From: Paragonimus skrjabini miyazakii
Lineage: Eukaryota; Platyhelminthes; Trematoda; Plagiorchiida; Troglotrematidae
Reading direction: 5' to 3'
Length of the DNA: 64,000 nucleotides
NCBI GenBank assembly: GCA_014338405.1
Contig: JTDE01000929.1
Coordinates: 78,059-142,058, forward strand
Shown here: positions 61,901 through 64,000 of the stretch, piece after piece
Layout: each line of letters opens with the position of its first letter
Position numbering within the stretch: position 1 is the stretch's first letter
Program-made: the position numbers and the translations under genes
Notes under the pieces: generated by a model
The model's input: only the letters and a program-made list of their open reading frames with translations
The model's database searches: none
Told to the model about the DNA's origin: nothing

Positions 61901-64000
61901 GTGACAATATTTAGAAGTTTTAGATTTACCAGCGGTACTAATGGTACAATGACCTGGAGGCATATGCCGAGTCCAATTTAGGGGTCCAAAAATTCCCCTA
62001 CTCATTACCATTCCAATACAGTTGACATACCCACACGTACCTAAACACGATGAATCAACCATTCTCACTCATAAACAGATTTATATGTTACTCTCGTTGC
62101 AGGCGGTTAAATTACCTGATGAGGTGGCTGTCCATGAACGCGGCTTTTCTATTTAACAGACTGGATGGGCCTTAAAATTTTGTGTTGGGCAAAACCCAAT
62201 TTTAGTTAGCACCATGGAAGTCTGGTTTAAGTAAACAATTCGGAGCATTAACTGTTTAGTCTTTGGTATGAAAGAGCTTCGCGGTGTTCAGAAAATGAAC
62301 CAAGAAGATGATGCAGCTCTCTGTTTGGGTTAAGACTTAAGGACTTGTGGATTACACTGAATTGGTCCAGCAAGCAGTTAAAGTCACACAAAACTTGGAT
62401 TGTTCGATTAGCATGATCTTCAAATCGCCTTCTGCTCACAACGATATCGACTTAGTCTCATATGGCGCCCAGTGTAGTCTACCATCTTCAGATTACTGTC
62501 AGACGTAAACAATGGAAGACCTTAACTACTCCGTGGTAGATTTCACAAATCGCTCAGTCGAGGCCACACCATTTTCCTCTGCTATGGAATTTCTCGGAAA
62601 AGTAATGGAAGCCAGACCAATTTGGCACCTCTAAGACTCCAGTTTGGCGAGTGGGTTAACAGCCATGATGCCTAGATTATACTCATACCAGCGATTCTAA
62701 TGTATGCCTACGACACAAAATTCTAACGAACTGTGGGGTGTCCGGTAGCTGTGGAATCTCTACAGGAAGATTTTAACAGTCAAAATCAATAAATAAATAA
62801 AAGCTTACCGGTTAACCCTAACAAATGCAAAATAACACAGATCTTGTAACGAAAGTGAAGCTGCCAGTTTGTGAATCCATGTAATCATCCACCTTGGTGT
62901 ATGCTAGCAAAACAGGGATGCTCTTCAGACGCAACCTGCTAGACATGCTCTGATGACCAAATATAGCAGTCATTCTAAAATCTATCCGGAGGACTCCCCT
63001 GGAGCATGCCACGTTAAGACTACGTTTTTATCATCAGAAGATGAACTGAGCCATACTGAAGAACATCTTCATACACACACATGTGGATTTCAAGACGTCC
63101 AAATCGGCTACCAATCTGTGACCTTACAATGCTATCCGCGGCCGTATACAACAGCAAGCCTAAAGCGATCTGTCAATGTAAATTGGGGTGTCAACAATTT
63201 CTGTGTAAAGGGCGCGAAAGACATCTATTTCACCTCTGGTGTTTGGACGTCATCCAAAAACCCTGAGATACTTCGCAAGCAGGCATCGACGGAATCCTGA
63301 ACCTACTGACGTTTAAACGGTTTAAACGATTATTGCATGTGAATAAATTGTATGAAGAGTGTATCCCAAATCAGCTAGCGTACGATTAGATCAAAGCAGG
63401 CTAGTGAAATCTTGATTACAAGGTGCGCTAACGCCACGTATTTCAGACATGTTTTTGCTCCACAGTAGCGGTTTTAGGCCATGGGAAGATACGTCCCTAA
63501 ACCAGACTGTCAACATGAATACGAGTTGAATAAGTGATAGTCTTAGACTGTAAATCCGACGGAACGACATGTAAAGGAACTGTTGATATCGCCGAGTGGA
63601 CAGGCATAATCATCTGCCACTGAAAAGGTTTCGGTTGCGAGTTCCTTGGCTTTATTAAACCGTAAGTCAGCGACACACCCACAACAAACGGCCATTTAAA
63701 AGACCATATTTACAATTATCGTAAGCAAGCCGACAACATCCGATCTTCTGTATCCTTACAACCTGTCGATCCCTCAGTTGTTACATCGCACATTTTTATT
63801 GTTTTTCATAACGTGAATACAGATTGGTTCCCCATTTCCATTTTTCCATTTTTCTCCATTTTTCATTTTGTTTCGCTGAACTTTTTCTGGAACTTTTCTG
63901 ACCGCATTATCAAAGTATGTTGTGTGTGTTCACACCAATCATTAGTAACAATCCGCCACACGGTTTGTTACTGGCTAGAATTCATACTGTTATGACCCTT
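58998..64000. other. no recognisable gene
   Basis: The longest frames are 60640-61071 minus (143 codons), 62953-63300 plus (115), 59837-60118 plus (93, hydrophobic first 20 residues but no ATG at the start) and 61814-62068 minus (84, contains RHMPPGHCTISTAGKSKTS). None matches a family I know, and two have frames open on the opposite strand. Real small exons could hide here. Confidence 0.4.

Noticed and set aside
1..64000. CRISPR arrays, rRNA genes, bacterial operons, working tRNA genes
   Set aside because: No regularly spaced direct repeats, no rRNA core words, no clustered co-directional frames, and no cloverleaf found by eye on either strand.

Overview
The window reads as repeat-rich, AT-rich, gene-poor animal DNA, most likely from a flatworm of the digenean trematode kind. 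This is an inference from four things: tRNA-promoter SINEs that carry a hammerhead ribozyme, as the Smalpha repeats of schistosomes do; several decayed Penelope-like retroelements (PLEs) with GIY-YIG endonuclease ends; one confidently recognised exon flanked by good splice signals; and long stretches without coding potential. There are no bacterial operons, ribosome binding sites or CRISPR arrays. A 100-base run of N at 39810-39909 shows this is assembled scaffold sequence.

Layout. Bases 1-1165 hold the 3' part of a PLE (reverse transcriptase palm plus GIY-YIG), frameshifted and with a mutated catalytic site. A ribozyme-bearing SINE lies at 8335-8600 (minus). A second PLE lineage ends at 11742-12245 (minus). 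An N-terminal exon of a MARK/PAR-1-type Ser/Thr kinase is at 15664-16128 (minus). About 390 bases downstream of its splice donor, on the same strand, is a second and different ribozyme-bearing tRNA-like repeat (15190-15345). Two decayed SINEs lie in opposite orientation at 22160-22720. A PLE remnant enclosed by about 210-base inverted repeats is at 27862-28572. A possible orphan exon is at 33906-34110. SINEs follow at 39290-39545 (minus), 42200-42470 (plus) and 45846-46095 (minus), with a PLE reverse-transcriptase relic at 44357-44822. Two more SINE remnants are at 54995-55145 and 56715-56790, and a tRNA-like repeat is at 58886-58997. No gene is recognised in the rest.

The most striking content is catalytic RNA. 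At 8409-8453 (minus) every conserved base of a type I hammerhead ribozyme is present, with a 6-bp stem I, a 5-bp stem II, a 3-bp stem III and a GUC cleavage triplet, just downstream of pol III A and B boxes. At 15235-15277 (minus) a different repeat has the same layout of B box then hammerhead and sits in the presumed first intron of the kinase gene. The other SINE copies form a decay series. Both arms of the PLE inverted repeat carry a hammerhead-like CTGATGA/GAAA core overlapping an AATAAA signal. The mobile elements plausibly form an autonomous/non-autonomous set, with PLEs supplying reverse transcriptase and endonuclease and the SINEs mobilised in trans, but which enzyme moves the SINEs cannot be read from the sequence.
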